Positions 32,692-42,466 of a stretch of DNA of 64,000 bases are shown in pieces; position 1 is the first letter of the stretch; each line of letters opens with the position of its first letter. The translations under genes and the position numbers were made by a program. Location of the stretch: positions 1 to 64,000 of the forward strand of contig CAKSKV010000003.1 in assembly GCA_934465535.1 (NCBI GenBank). The letters are read 5' to 3'. Under the pieces are notes generated by a model. It saw nothing but the letters and a program-made list of their open reading frames with translations, searched no databases and had not been told where the DNA came from. Origin of the DNA: an uncultured Clostridia bacterium. GTDB lineage: Bacteria > Bacillota > Clostridia > Christensenellales > QALW01.

Positions 32692-33606
32692 CTATTGTTC
32701 GGGTTTGTCCGACATCTCGGCGGAGGCGACGGAGTCGGCATATGCCAGCTGCTTTCTGTGCAGCGTTTCCAGACGCTGTCGGGCGGCGGCTTTGAGTATA
32801 ACCCCGCGGATAAGGCAGTCCAGCGCACTGCCCGGGTTATAGTCGGCGGGGGCGCAGAAGCTGATTCTCCCCTCCCGAAGCATACGCAGCACCTTGGCAT
32901 CCCCCTTGGCGGGGTCGTATACGCCCACGGAGCAGCCACCGCCGGAGGTGACAAGCTGCATACAGGGGATATCGGTGTCGCTGTCCCCTATGTATACCAT
33001 GTTGCAGAAAGGGACGCGAAGCCTGTCCGGCGGGAAGTAATCGTTCACGGCGGGGTCCGTCACATCGGGCACGCCCTTTCGTATGCGGAAAAGGAACTGG
33101 GTCTTATTGGTGTAATTCACATTCATGGCGGGCCAAACGGCCACTCCGCGGCTGTTGTAATAAAAGGAGCTTGCATATATGCGCTCAAACACCCCGGCCT
33201 TTGCAATGGAGGTGCCCTCTATCATTTCCCGCAGCCCGGAGGAGATTATATAGTGCTCCACCTTTACGCCGGCACGCTGCCCGTAAAGCCCGATACGCTC
33301 AAACCAGCCCTCCGCACCGGGAAAAAGGCGTACTCCGGCGCCGTAGCGCGCCAGCGCCTCCTTGGTAAAGACAAGATGCCCCTCCGCCTCGCGCACCATA
33401 AGATACATATAGGCAAGGTTAGGGTCCATATCGTTATTTTGTGCAAGGAGATTGGCTTCGCGCCAAAAGGCCTCGGTATCATAGCCTACCGACTGTATAT
33501 AGCCCTGCGCCTGCATGTCATCGGGGGAAAGAGTCTTGTCAAAATCGTAGCAGATGGCAAGCACGGGCGGCTCGCCCGCCTCGCCTTTAACGGTGTCGCT
33601 GTTCAA
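32692..33606 (-). CDS. HAD superfamily phosphatase
   Basis: A 304-residue hydrolase with the HAD motifs: motif I YDFDKTLSPDD (nucleophile Asp at about residue 21), motif II IISSGLREM, and motif IV YIGDSDTDIPCMQL. A cap domain lies between motifs I and II. The arrangement resembles the phosphoserine-phosphatase-like group, but the substrate is unknown. The start is a TTG at 33606, six bases after AAGGAGG, since no ATG is available upstream in frame. Confidence 0.85.
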   Translation of the reverse strand: MNSDTVKGEAGEPPVLAICYDFDKTLSPDDMQAQGYIQSVGYDTEAFWREANLLAQNNDMDPNLAYMYLMVREAEGHLVFTKEALARYGAGVRLFPGAEGWFERIGLYGQRAGVKVEHYIISSGLREMIEGTSIAKAGVFERIYASSFYYNSRGVAVWPAMNVNYTNKTQFLFRIRKGVPDVTDPAVNDYFPPDRLRVPFCNMVYIGDSDTDIPCMQLVTSGGGCSVGVYDPAKGDAKVLRMLREGRISFCAPADYNPGSALDCLIRGVILKAAARQRLETLHRKQLAYADSVASAEMSDKPEQ

Positions 33607-33675
33607 AATATGCCTCCTTAAGCCGGTTTGAGGGGAAACGGTGAAATTATGCCGAAATACACGAACCGTTTTTTA

Positions 33676-34242
33676 TTATGCGGCAAGGCTGTCCAGCAGC
33701 GCCCTGAGCCATGCAACGGCCTGATCCTTTGCCAAAAGCACCACAACCGCAAGGGCAAGGGAAACAAACAGGCAGATGAGCTTTATTATAAGAACGCTGC
33801 GAGCAAAATTGCGGCGGCTGAGGTTCTGTGCGGAAACTGCGGCGATTATAGAGCATATAAGCCCCAGCACCGGTATGGCATACAGCACCGTAAGCCAGAA
33901 ATAGCTGCCCGTGCTTACTGCCGCTGCCATGGGCTTTCCGGAGGCTTTGCCCTCCGGCGCGGCGGAAACGGGTGCGGCCTCGGGGGCAGCGGGCGCCGCT
34001 TCCTTTGCAGGCACGCATGCGGGCTCTGTGTCTGCACATGTGCAGCAGGGCTGCTCGCAGGCCTTCTCGTCAGCCTCAGCTGCGTTTTTTGCATCATTCG
34101 GCGCGTTCTCCCTTTCGCGGGCCATATCTACGGTTACGGGGCGCACGCCTGCCGGCTCCTGTGTGTCAAAGGGACGCCCGCACTGCACGCAATATTTGAT
34201 GTCATCCGCGGCTTCTGCGCCGCAATAGCTGCATTTTTTCAT
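33676..34242 (-). CDS. Zinc-ribbon membrane protein
   Basis: A 188-residue protein. The N-terminus is a zinc ribbon (CSYCGAEAADDIKYCVQCG, four Cys). A flexible Ala/Glu/Pro-rich stretch with an extra Cys cluster (CEQPCCTC) follows, then two or three membrane helices from about residue 112. The type is frequent in Clostridia with no assigned role. ATG 34242 follows AGGAGG. It is independent of the GH78 gene upstream. Confidence 0.8.
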   Translation of the reverse strand: MKKCSYCGAEAADDIKYCVQCGRPFDTQEPAGVRPVTVDMARERENAPNDAKNAAEADEKACEQPCCTCADTEPACVPAKEAAPAAPEAAPVSAAPEGKASGKPMAAAVSTGSYFWLTVLYAIPVLGLICSIIAAVSAQNLSRRNFARSVLIIKLICLFVSLALAVVVLLAKDQAVAWLRALLDSLAA

Positions 34243-34309
34243 TTTTTACCTCCTGCTTTTTCGCTTTTAAGCGTTGTATTGCTTTTATGTTGTATATTTT
34301 TATGATATA

Positions 34310-36937
34310 TTACCGTATTTTTTCAAGCTCCAGCACATATTTTCCGGAGCAGAGGTGCAGGGTACGGCCCTCCTGCGCGCCTTCGTACCGGCTGCCGGGG
34401 CAAAGGCGGAAGCCTTCGGGCAGCACGATCTCTCCCTGAGTGCCGAAGGGCAGGGTAACCTCCATGCGCAAGCCCTGCGGCGTGCGCTCCCATGCGGAAG
34501 CCGCCGTGCCGCGCGGGGTATCCATGGAGGCGCATACGCCGGAGAGTCCCTCGGGCAGACAGGGCGCAATGCGTATCTGCTCAAATGCGGGGGCAAGGGG
34601 CGTAATTCCCGCAAGATGCTTGTAGAACCATGTGCTGATGGTGCCGTACATGGGGTGATTGTGCGAGTTCATGGCACTGGTGGTGCCCAGCTCCCAGCGC
34701 TCCCAGATGGTGGTGGCGCCCATTGCCAGCATATAGCCCCAGCTGGGATAATCGGTTTTGGTTGCAATTTTGTATGCAACATCCGCAAGCCCTTCATCGG
34801 AAAGCACATCAAAAAGGTACTTGGTGGCTATGTTTCCGGTGGTCAGGTGATAGTCGTGAGCCTTTATATCATCAACAAGGTTTTTAAGCACCTTTGCGCG
34901 CATTGAGGCGGGCGCTATATCAAAGTGCAGCGCCAGCAGGTTGGAGGCCTGAGAGCCTAACGCATACTGCCCGGTTTTGCCATTAAGGTATTTCCGGTTT
35001 ATTGCAGAGCGTATATAGTCGGCAAGCTCGGTATATTCCGCCGCCTCCGCAGGCTTTTTGAGCAGCTGCGCCATGCGGGCAAGCAGGCGCGCGTTTTCAT
35101 AGAAGAAAACGGTGGCAACAAATTCTCCCGGCGTAATGGCGGAAAGAGCGCTGTTGGCCTCTCTGCCGCCCACGCCGCCGTCCACGGGGCCGGCCCAGTC
35201 GCCGTAATTATAATACTGCATTATGCCGAAGCGGGAGCGGGACACAAGATACTGCTCCCACGCCTTCAGCTGCTCATAATATTCCCCTATCATGGCCGCA
35301 TCACCGAAGAACATATAGCTGTACCAGGGCACAAACAGGAATATGCTGGAGAGCGGATCGGCCTTGTCGGCGCCGAATACGCGGGGCGCCACATCCTTTA
35401 TGGAGCCGTCCTCCTCCTGCGTGTCGGCAAGATCCTTCATCCATTTGCGCAGAAACGCGCCGCAGGAGAAATTGTATATGATCTCCTCTATACGCACGGT
35501 GCAGTCGTTCACCCAGCCCTGGCGCTCGTCGCGCTGGGGGCAGTCCGTCGGCACGGAGTGAAGATTGCTTTCCTCCGTCCACAGCACGCACTGCTGTATG
35601 CGGTTCAAAAGCTCATCGGAGCAGGAAAATTTGCCGCTTACCTTTATATCGGAGCGCACCTGACGCCCGGTGAGCTTTATCTGCTGCGGAGTGCAGCCCT
35701 CCAGCTGAACATAGCGGAAGCCGTGATAGGTGAAGGAGGGCTCCCAGCTTGCCTTGCCGCCGCGGCAGATGTATACATCGTGATTTTTTGCCCAGCGCAG
35801 GTTTTCCTGGTTTACCGTGCCGTCCTCATAGAGCATTTCGGCAAAGCGCAATGATATTGCGCTGCCGCTTGGAAGCTCGGTTTCAATTTTTACCCAGCCT
35901 GCAAAGTTCTGACCGAAATCGTATACATATATTCCCGGCGCGGGAGAGCTTACGCTTACCGGCTCCATATCCTTTGTTACCCGTATGGGCTGGGCAAGCT
36001 CCGGCTCCACGGTATCGCAGGGTGCGGCGGTCGGTATCATGGCGCGGCTTCTTATCGGCGCTCCGCCCGGCACATCCCACGCACGCTCAAGGCGCGCATC
36101 GTAATGCTCGCCGTTGAAAAGGTCGTTGTAGGTTATTGGACCCGCGCCCACGGTCAGCCCGCTGTCCGGTCCGGAAAGCAGAAGCTCGCTGCTGCCGTCT
36201 TTATATTTTATATATATCTCATAGCTGAGCTTGGGCAGGCCCAGCCAAGTAAGGGGCTTAAGAAAATCGAAGCGCTCAAACACCTCGTGACGGTTATTGT
36301 ACCACCCTTCACCCAAAACTATGCCCAGAGTGTTTTCTCCCATGCGCAGCGAGGGGGTTATATCGTGCATTATATACTGCACGCGCTTGTCAAAGGCGGT
36401 AAAGCCCGGCTCCAAAACGGCGTCGCCCTGACGGATGCCGTTTATGCTGAGCACATGATAGCCCAGCCCGCAGACAAGCGCATAGGCACATTCCGGCTCC
36501 TTTTCAAGGGTAAAATCCGCACGGCAGTAAAGCGCGCGGTTGCGGGCGTAGCTGAACTGCTCCGGGCCCATGAACTGCGCCCGCCAGGGCAGGAAATCGC
36601 CCGTTACAAAGCTTTCGGGGCCGCTTATGCCGCTTCTGCCCATGTCGGATATTACCTCCGCCGTCCAGAAGTAGCGGCAAAACGGCTCAAGCGGAGCGCC
36701 GTCATATTCAATAAGGGTGGAGCTTCTGGTTTCCAGTGTGCAGTCCCACATATCGGCGTCGCCCTTTTCATAGGCCTCGGCGCCGGAATACACCCGTATG
36801 CATACGCTTTTTTGGCATTCGCCGGGCTGACCTCCGTCCACCTTGTAGGAGAATCTGGGGCGCGGCCCCACTCCGAGGGGGGATGTAAGCTGCTCTGCGG
36901 TAAGACCGTAAATGTTCAGCTGTGCTGTATCCTTCAT
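34310..36937 (-). CDS. GH78 alpha-L-rhamnosidase (copy 1)
   Basis: An 875-residue inverting glycosidase that removes terminal alpha-L-rhamnose. The order is N-terminal Ig-like domain (about 1-110), the lectin-like concanavalin/CBM67-type domain (about 130-330), then the (alpha/alpha)6 barrel with the family motif PTDCPQRDERQGW near residues 462-475 (general acid in DER) and WERWE near 740. A C-terminal beta-sandwich ends the protein. No signal peptide is present, so the enzyme is cytoplasmic. ATG 36937 follows GAGAGG. An SDR gene lies 75 bases upstream on the same strand, suggesting a two-gene operon for rhamnoside use. Confidence 0.93.
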   Translation of the reverse strand: MKDTAQLNIYGLTAEQLTSPLGVGPRPRFSYKVDGGQPGECQKSVCIRVYSGAEAYEKGDADMWDCTLETRSSTLIEYDGAPLEPFCRYFWTAEVISDMGRSGISGPESFVTGDFLPWRAQFMGPEQFSYARNRALYCRADFTLEKEPECAYALVCGLGYHVLSINGIRQGDAVLEPGFTAFDKRVQYIMHDITPSLRMGENTLGIVLGEGWYNNRHEVFERFDFLKPLTWLGLPKLSYEIYIKYKDGSSELLLSGPDSGLTVGAGPITYNDLFNGEHYDARLERAWDVPGGAPIRSRAMIPTAAPCDTVEPELAQPIRVTKDMEPVSVSSPAPGIYVYDFGQNFAGWVKIETELPSGSAISLRFAEMLYEDGTVNQENLRWAKNHDVYICRGGKASWEPSFTYHGFRYVQLEGCTPQQIKLTGRQVRSDIKVSGKFSCSDELLNRIQQCVLWTEESNLHSVPTDCPQRDERQGWVNDCTVRIEEIIYNFSCGAFLRKWMKDLADTQEEDGSIKDVAPRVFGADKADPLSSIFLFVPWYSYMFFGDAAMIGEYYEQLKAWEQYLVSRSRFGIMQYYNYGDWAGPVDGGVGGREANSALSAITPGEFVATVFFYENARLLARMAQLLKKPAEAAEYTELADYIRSAINRKYLNGKTGQYALGSQASNLLALHFDIAPASMRAKVLKNLVDDIKAHDYHLTTGNIATKYLFDVLSDEGLADVAYKIATKTDYPSWGYMLAMGATTIWERWELGTTSAMNSHNHPMYGTISTWFYKHLAGITPLAPAFEQIRIAPCLPEGLSGVCASMDTPRGTAASAWERTPQGLRMEVTLPFGTQGEIVLPEGFRLCPGSRYEGAQEGRTLHLCSGKYVLELEKIR

Positions 36938-37012
36938 ATGCTGCCTCTCTTCCTGTGCTTTTATGTTTTTATTTGTGTGTGTATTTATTTTTATGTGCCT
37001 CTGCGCAAAAAA

Positions 37013-37723
37013 CTATATAACAAGCCCGCCGTTTACGCCCAGTATCTGCCCCGTTATAAACGAAGCGTCTTCGCTTATCAGAAAGGCTGCCGCCGCAGCT
37101 ATGTCCTCTGGTCGGCCTATCCGCCCAAGCGGAGTATCAAGGCGCAGGCTCTCCAGCGTTTCCGGGGATAAACCGGCGTTCATGGGGGTGTCTATAACGC
37201 CCGGGCATATGCAGTTTACCCGTATTCCGGAGGGGCCGGCCTCCTTTGCCAAGGCCTTTGTAAGCCCTATCACTCCCGCCTTGGAGGCGGAATATGCGCT
37301 TTCCCCCGCCGCGCCCGTCTGCCCCCACATGGAGGATATGTTCACTATTGCGCCCTCGCCGCGGGGCTGCATTTTTTTCAGGGCCTCACGGCAGACATAA
37401 AAGCAGCCGGTAAGGTTTGTGTCGGTCACTCTCCGCCACTGGCCGTCGCTTACCTCCTGAGCCAAAGCAAAGCTGCTTACGCCGGCGTTGTTTATAACCG
37501 CGTCCGCCCGCAGTGCAAACAGGCTGCGCACAAAGGCGCTGTCCGTTATATCGCCGCAGGCTACCGTGCAGTCGCACAGCAAAGAAAGCTCCTTTTGCAG
37601 CTCAAGCGCGCGTTCCCGGCTCTTGTTGCAGGCGATTATAAGGTTATATTCCCCCGCCAGCCTTCTTGCGCACGCTGCGCCTATTCCGCCGGCGCCGCCG
37701 GTTATAAGCACGGTTTTTTTCAT
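37013..37723 (-). CDS. SDR family NAD(P)-dependent oxidoreductase, FabG-like
   Basis: A 236-residue Rossmann enzyme. Motifs: TGGAGGIG cofactor loop at residues 8-15, NNAGVSSFA, catalytic SSMWGQ..YSASKAG (Tyr-x3-Lys near 145), and CPGVIDTPMNAG. FabG-like members reduce 3-oxoacyl-ACP, but isolated copies next to sugar genes often oxidise sugars or polyols, and here the rhamnosidase neighbour makes a role in rhamnose catabolism possible. ATG 37723 follows GGAGGAAAC. The longer frame upstream has no similarity and is not used. Confidence 0.9.
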   Translation of the reverse strand: MKKTVLITGGAGGIGAACARRLAGEYNLIIACNKSRERALELQKELSLLCDCTVACGDITDSAFVRSLFALRADAVINNAGVSSFALAQEVSDGQWRRVTDTNLTGCFYVCREALKKMQPRGEGAIVNISSMWGQTGAAGESAYSASKAGVIGLTKALAKEAGPSGIRVNCICPGVIDTPMNAGLSPETLESLRLDTPLGRIGRPEDIAAAAAFLISEDASFITGQILGVNGGLVI

Positions 37724-37955
37724 GTTTCCTCCGTGATCGCTTTTTCGGTATTCCGCTTCGCGCTTTATCCCATCGGCGCTTTTTCCGCCCGCGCCGCCCC
37801 TGCGTGCCTCCCGTCGGGCCTGCGGGCATAATATACTCCCGCAGCAAAGCCGCCTTTTGCCGAAAAACAAATGATTTTGCATAATTATATCACATATTGC
37901 ACCCGCGGCGCAATGCCACAAAGGTCTTTTTGCAAAAAATACTTAAGTGCCGGTA

Positions 37956-38109
37956 TTGACATTCATTATGCAATATGATATTCTGATTACAGAAAAATGA
38001 AAGGTATTTATTCATAAACGCAATTTATTCTACCGGATGTGCGCCGCTCAATGTAGGCTGTCCCACTGTTAATTTGGTTTGCCCTAACATTAATTCAAGT
38101 TGTTCCTGA
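37956..38109 (+). pseudogene. Remnant of a cysteine-repeat peptide (possible RiPP precursor)
   Basis: The frame ending at TGA 38107-38109 has four Cys codons exactly 21 bases apart (38038, 38059, 38080, 38101), giving a C-x6-C-x6-C-x6-C-S tail preceded by IYSTG. The frame has no start codon of its own, but one added base in the A run at 37993-37997 would join it to an ATG at 37968, for a peptide of about 47 residues. A promoter-like TTGACA-17-TATTCT (37956-37984) overlaps that start, so the two readings compete. A broken ABC exporter follows at once. No maturation enzyme is present. The remaining upstream bases 37724-37955 contain nothing recognisable. Confidence 0.4.
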
Positions 38110-38175
38110 TCTGTCTGCGGGGCGGAACGGCAGTAAGCGCCGTTGTGTCAAATTTCAGGTTTGAGGGGAGAGTAT

Positions 38176-39967
38176 ATGAGCAAGATTAAACTGATGTTTT
38201 CAAATGCCGTTTATATGTTTAAGGTAATATGAAATTTCAGCAAATCACTGTTCTTCGGAAAAATGCTGTTAGCAATACTTAACGGCGTTATAGCCCCGTT
38301 AAATGCATATATTCTTAAAATATTGGTTGAGAAAATTACTGCCTTTGATTGGCATTCTACATTGGCGGTAATAGGAATAATTGCAGCCGTAAATTTAACA
38401 AACGGAGTTTTGCAGGCTTGCATCAATAGAAAACTGGGCATTACGGGAGATTTATTCAGAAACCACCTGATGTTTGAGTTCAATTCAAAAGTAGTCAATA
38501 TGGACTATGAGATATTGTTCGAACCTGATATGATTCAAATGAAGGAACTGGCTTTCAAAACAATACGGGAAGGAAGAGCGATAAGGTACTTAGACATTAT
38601 TTTTTCCTGCATATCCTATGTGATATCATTGGCTTCAATTATATATTTGCTGTCCTCTTTTTCGTGGTGGGTATACTTGGTTATGCTTGGTTTAAGCTCA
38701 ATAAAAATATATACTGTCATAGCAGACAAAAAGCATAATTTTAATATATCGGTTGATATGGCTCCGATAAACGCCGAAACTTCATATTATATGAATATGC
38801 TGGCGGATGAATCTTACGCAAACGATATGCGTATGTTTTTCCATCTCCCGGTGGGTTATTTCCAAATATGAAAAATGCATAGCCAAAGCTCACAAAATGT
38901 TGGAGGGTCTGTTGTCCGGCATATTTAAAAATACAGTTGTCCGCAATGTTCTCTCCGGAATAGAAACGGTTTTTTTATATACTTTTGTTGCTTCTCAAAT
39001 GTTTTTCAATAATATGACCTTTGCGGATTTTACTATGGCTACATCCGCTTTGCGCACATTTTCCGACTCAATAACCAATATAACCGGCAGTTTAATAGAC
39101 CTGGGCGAAAACAGTGCATATGTAAAGATATACAGAGAATTCATGAAAAAGAAAAACACAATCGCAGTTCCGGGCAGAGGAAGAAACATTAAAGAACTGC
39201 CGGATACCCGATATATATTTGAACTGGCTGATGTCGGCTTTAAATATCCCGGCTCTGAAAAAATGGTGCTTGAGGGCTTGAATCTGCAAGCGGAAAAAGG
39301 AAAATTCTATGTTATTGTAGGGAAAAACGGAGTCGGCAAAACAACATTGGCAAGGCTGTTGTGCCGTTTGTACGATCCTTCATCGGGGATAATCAGATAT
39401 ATGAATAATGACCTGAGGGATCTTGAATACAAATCCTATCGGGATAATATTGGTGTAGTTTTTCAGGATTATAAATACTATTGCTTATCAATAGCGGAAA
39501 ATGTTGCAATGAATGAGTACGACGGCTCGGAAGAGGTAATTAAAAAAATATCGGATGCATTAAATGCTGCGGGGCTTAGTGAAAAAATCAATTCCCTACC
39601 AAAGGGAATTAATACGCAATTGGGGAAAATTTTTGATAAAGAAGGGGTTTTATTATCCGGCGGGGAATTGCAAAAGCTGGCTTTGGCAAGAGTGTTATTC
39701 AAAAATTCTTCCGTTGTGATCCTTGACGAGCCATCCAGCGCGCTGGATGCCTTAGCTGAGGACGAATTAATAAGGACCTTTAACACTGCCCTTAAGGGCA
39801 AAACCGTGTTTTATATTTCGCATCGCCTTTCTGTCGCAAAATATGCCGATAAAGTTATCTTCATGGAGGACAATGTTATAAAGGGGTTCGATACTCATGA
39901 AACGCTTTTAGAAAGCATTGAATCATACAGAATTTTATATGAATCACAGGCTAAACACTATAAATAG
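38176..39967 (+). pseudogene. ABC exporter (membrane plus ATPase), disrupted
   Basis: A half-transporter of about 597 codons with two lesions. ATG 38176 follows GAGGGGAG; codon 19 is TGA (38230-38232) where a Trp is likely, and an extra T in the run 38836-38840 shifts the frame. Together the two parts read as one exporter: several membrane helices (about residues 20-310), then an ATPase with Walker A (GKNGVGKTT), Q loop, signature LSGGELQK, Walker B (VVILDEPSSALDA) and the switch His (ISHRLS). There is no N-terminal peptidase domain. The DNA is clearly more AT-rich than its neighbours, pointing to transfer. TGA is a normal stop elsewhere in the window. Confidence 0.85.
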
Positions 39968-40368
39968 GAGGCAATGAAAACAGTTTTGATACGCTAACGA
40001 GCGACGGTGTTCATTTGCTGTTATGCGGTACAAAGGAGTACTCGTATAACAGCATATTTTTCTTTCCGAAGGCGGTCGCCGGGAGAATCGAAGCGATTGC
40101 CTGCGATGTTCGAAGCGGCAAAAATGTGATACTTGGAGATGATTTAATAAAAACGAAATTTGCAAAAACAGAACAGGGTTATATCATAACCGCAGTTCTC
40201 AGTAATGCTTTTCTTAAAAATAATCATTTGGATTCGTATTTTTATATGGGAGTGGCAATTTCTGATTGCAGCAGCAAAACCTGCTGCCGAAAGAATCAAT
40301 TGATTTTATCGCAAAACGATGCTCAATGGTATAACCCGATATATTTTGCAAGAGTGGATGTTCAGTAG
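39964..40368 (+). pseudogene. Small protein of unknown function, probably frameshifted at its start
   Basis: The open frame covers about 130 residues (LLLCGTKEYSYNSIFFFP early, NDAQWYNPIYFARVDV at the end) and has a beta-rich character faintly like sugar-binding CBM9 or DOMON domains. The only good ribosome site, AGGAGG (39966-39971), precedes an ATG (39974) that is in another frame and stops after seven codons. One more A in the run 39977-39980 would give MKNSFDTLTSDG and join the two. An internal TTG at 40015 has no ribosome site. It follows the broken exporter immediately and shares its AT-rich composition. Confidence 0.5.
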
Positions 40369-40411
40369 AACCATATTCGGCGGCAAACTGGCGTGCAAAA
40401 GCATTTTGCGG

Positions 40412-40440
40412 TTGTTTTCCGGGGCAATATGCATTATAAT
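40412..40440 (+). promoter_or_regulatory. Promoter of the alpha/beta hydrolase gene
   Basis: TTGTTT (40412-40417), 17 bases and TATAAT (40435-40440), 46 bases before the start codon. Confidence 0.7.
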
Positions 40441-40486
40441 AAGCTTATAAGCGTTTATTGGATATAACTGTTTATTGTGAGGAATT

Positions 40487-41350
40487 ATGGACGACAAAAC
40501 CAAAAAAATAGTGCTGGCGCGTCAGAGGGCGGACAGGTTCAGGGCCATACCCATGGCGGCGGGTATACTGCTTACCGCGCCCGTGATACATTCGGATAAA
40601 ATCGCCTACGGACCAGAGGGGCATCAGTATTTTCTGTTTTTTAAGCCCGATACTCCGGTAAAGGACAGGCTGGTGGTATATATTCACGCCGGCGGATGGA
40701 GCTCCTATTCCCCTGCCGAGTTTGAATTCATATGCCGCAGGTTTTCCCAAAGAGGCTACCCGGTGGTGTCCCTGGGATACCGCCATGCGCCGCGGTACCG
40801 CTATCCCGCACAGGCGCACGATGTTTTCCGGGGCTTTATACAGGCGCGGGAATATGTAAAGCAGCGGGGATACAATGCGGATAATATAATAGTTATCGGC
40901 TCCTCCGCCGGGGGGCATTTGGGCGGCGTGCTTGTTTACGACAGGGAATTGCAGGCGCAATATGCGGTAAAGCAGGAGTGGTTCTTGGGGCTTGCCTCCT
41001 TGGGCGGAATAATGGATTTTTCCTTTGAATATCCCGACGCCACCGAAAAGCTCTTTGACAATCTTTTTACCGAAGATTACGATCGGGCACTGGCCGCTCC
41101 CATAAATATGGTAAAGGGGGATGAGGGCGTGCGGGTGATGTGCATACATTCCCCTCTTGACCCCATAAGCAATATAGACAATCAGCGCGCCTTTGTGCGC
41201 CGGGTAAACGAGCTTTCGCCGGGAAGCGCCACCATGGTGGAGGTGCGGGAAAAGAACCGCTATCACTGCAATCTTGTGGCGGGCGTATTCTTTGAGAAGG
41301 ACGATTCCCCGCCGCTTAAATCGCTTTTTGCCTTTATGGAGTCGCTCTGA
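40487..41350 (+). CDS. Alpha/beta hydrolase (BD-FAE/carboxylesterase type)
   Basis: A 287-residue hydrolase without a signal peptide. The oxyanion region reads VVYIHAGGW (residues about 64-72), and the nucleophile elbow is GSSAGGH (Ser at about 146). The acid Asp is likely in SPLDPISN and the His in RYHCNLV. These features place it with the esterase/lipase family that includes bifunctional feruloyl and acetyl esterases and kynurenine formamidase-like enzymes. The substrate is unknown. Start ATG 40487 after GAGGAA. Confidence 0.85.
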   Translation: MDDKTKKIVLARQRADRFRAIPMAAGILLTAPVIHSDKIAYGPEGHQYFLFFKPDTPVKDRLVVYIHAGGWSSYSPAEFEFICRRFSQRGYPVVSLGYRHAPRYRYPAQAHDVFRGFIQAREYVKQRGYNADNIIVIGSSAGGHLGGVLVYDRELQAQYAVKQEWFLGLASLGGIMDFSFEYPDATEKLFDNLFTEDYDRALAAPINMVKGDEGVRVMCIHSPLDPISNIDNQRAFVRRVNELSPGSATMVEVREKNRYHCNLVAGVFFEKDDSPPLKSLFAFMESL

Positions 41351-41489
41351 CGGGGCTGCCCGAAGACCGCTTTGACAGAGCCTGCCCTTTTATCCGCCGA
41401 TGACAGGGCTGACGAAAGGGCGGATTTCCTTAAGGCAAGCCTTTTATAGCTTATAAAAACTTACAAATCATTTTTCGGAGAACAGATAT

Positions 41490-41987
41490 ATGCTCAATGC
41501 AGCAAGCTTTGCTTCCTATTGCCGCTCGCGCGGGCTGAAATGCGTGGTGCGGGACGATCTTGATTCCCGCAGCGGAAACATTGCAATGATATTCAGCGAT
41601 GAATCAGGCAAGCTGCCCGATGTACGGGTAAGCCTTGATTTCTGCGTGCCGGGCAGCGTGGGGCTTATATGCGCGGGGTTTGCCCCCTATAACGGCACGC
41701 CGGAGAGAAAAGAGGTGCTGCGGCGCCTTAACACCGCAAATTCGGCGGGGCCGTTTGCCAATTTTCTGCTTAATAACGGAGAAATTGTCCTTCAGGGGGT
41801 TTACCCCACTCAGCTTATGGACGCGCAAACCCTTACGGAGCTGATATTTTTTTCGGTGCGGCTTTGCTGCGGAATACCGGAGTATGTTTTTGCCGGCACG
41901 AAAAACGAAGGCGCCGAAAGCGCGGAGGCGAAGGAGCAGGAGAAGGGCGTACAGCCCGGAGAGGAGAGGGTCGGAAATGAAGAATAA
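41490..41987 (+). CDS. YbjN-like protein, first of a pair
   Basis: A 165-residue cytoplasmic protein with the alpha-beta pattern of YbjN or type III secretion chaperone-like folds: a strand pair around MIFSDESGKLPDVRVSLDF, then EVLRRLNTANSAGPFANFLL and EIVLQGVYPTQLMD. The charged C-terminal 30 residues (Glu, Lys) are a tail. The next gene overlaps its end by 11 bases and encodes a shorter relative, so they are translationally coupled and probably interact. The function is unknown. Confidence 0.6.
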   Translation: MLNAASFASYCRSRGLKCVVRDDLDSRSGNIAMIFSDESGKLPDVRVSLDFCVPGSVGLICAGFAPYNGTPERKEVLRRLNTANSAGPFANFLLNNGEIVLQGVYPTQLMDAQTLTELIFFSVRLCCGIPEYVFAGTKNEGAESAEAKEQEKGVQPGEERVGNEE

Positions 41988-42390
41988 CGCGGCTCTATTT
42001 ACCAAGGCTCTTGTGGAAAACGGGCTTTCCTGCAGTCAGCACTCATCAAAGCTGGAAACCGTTTTTACGCTGGACTTTTTTGCCGGCAGTCAGGCGCAGG
42101 CCGATGTGGCGCTGTTTAATGACGATCACGGCATCAGAATAACCGTTACCGATTTTTTTCAGTACGATGAAAAGGATACCGACACGGTGCTGGATGTGCT
42201 CAATTCCGCACTGGAGGAGCGAGCCTTCTTCAATGCCTATGCCTCGCAGGGACAGGTGGTGCTGCGCAGGGAGATACCCACGGGAGATACCTTCAGCGCG
42301 CAGGTGGTGCTGGAAACGCTGGAGCTTATGCGTCAGGCCGCTGCGCAGCTGTACGAAAAGCTGTGCATTGTGTATTCGGTGCTTTCCTGA
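41977..42390 (+). CDS. YbjN-like protein, second of a pair
   Basis: A 137-residue protein with the same pattern as its upstream neighbour: FDFFAG-type strand (FTLDFFAGSQAQADV), VLDVLNSALEERAFFNAYAS, QVVLRREIP and a terminal helix. ATG 41977 lies within the end of the upstream gene behind GAGAGGG. The longer upstream reading is antisense-like and basic, and is not used. The function is unknown. Confidence 0.6.
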   Translation: MKNNAALFTKALVENGLSCSQHSSKLETVFTLDFFAGSQAQADVALFNDDHGIRITVTDFFQYDEKDTDTVLDVLNSALEERAFFNAYASQGQVVLRREIPTGDTFSAQVVLETLELMRQAAAQLYEKLCIVYSVLS

Positions 42391-42466
42391 CAAAAGGACA
42401 TAAACGGGCAGCGTGCCCGGGCAATTTGCGCTTTAAGCATTAAAAAAGTATAAAGGAGAAGGAAAA

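Noticed and set aside
38230..38232. In-frame TGA in the exporter read as Trp (alternative code) or selenocysteine
   Set aside because: Other genes in the window end in TGA in the normal way (metG, rmuC), there is no SECIS-like hairpin just after it, and a second lesion follows in the same gene.
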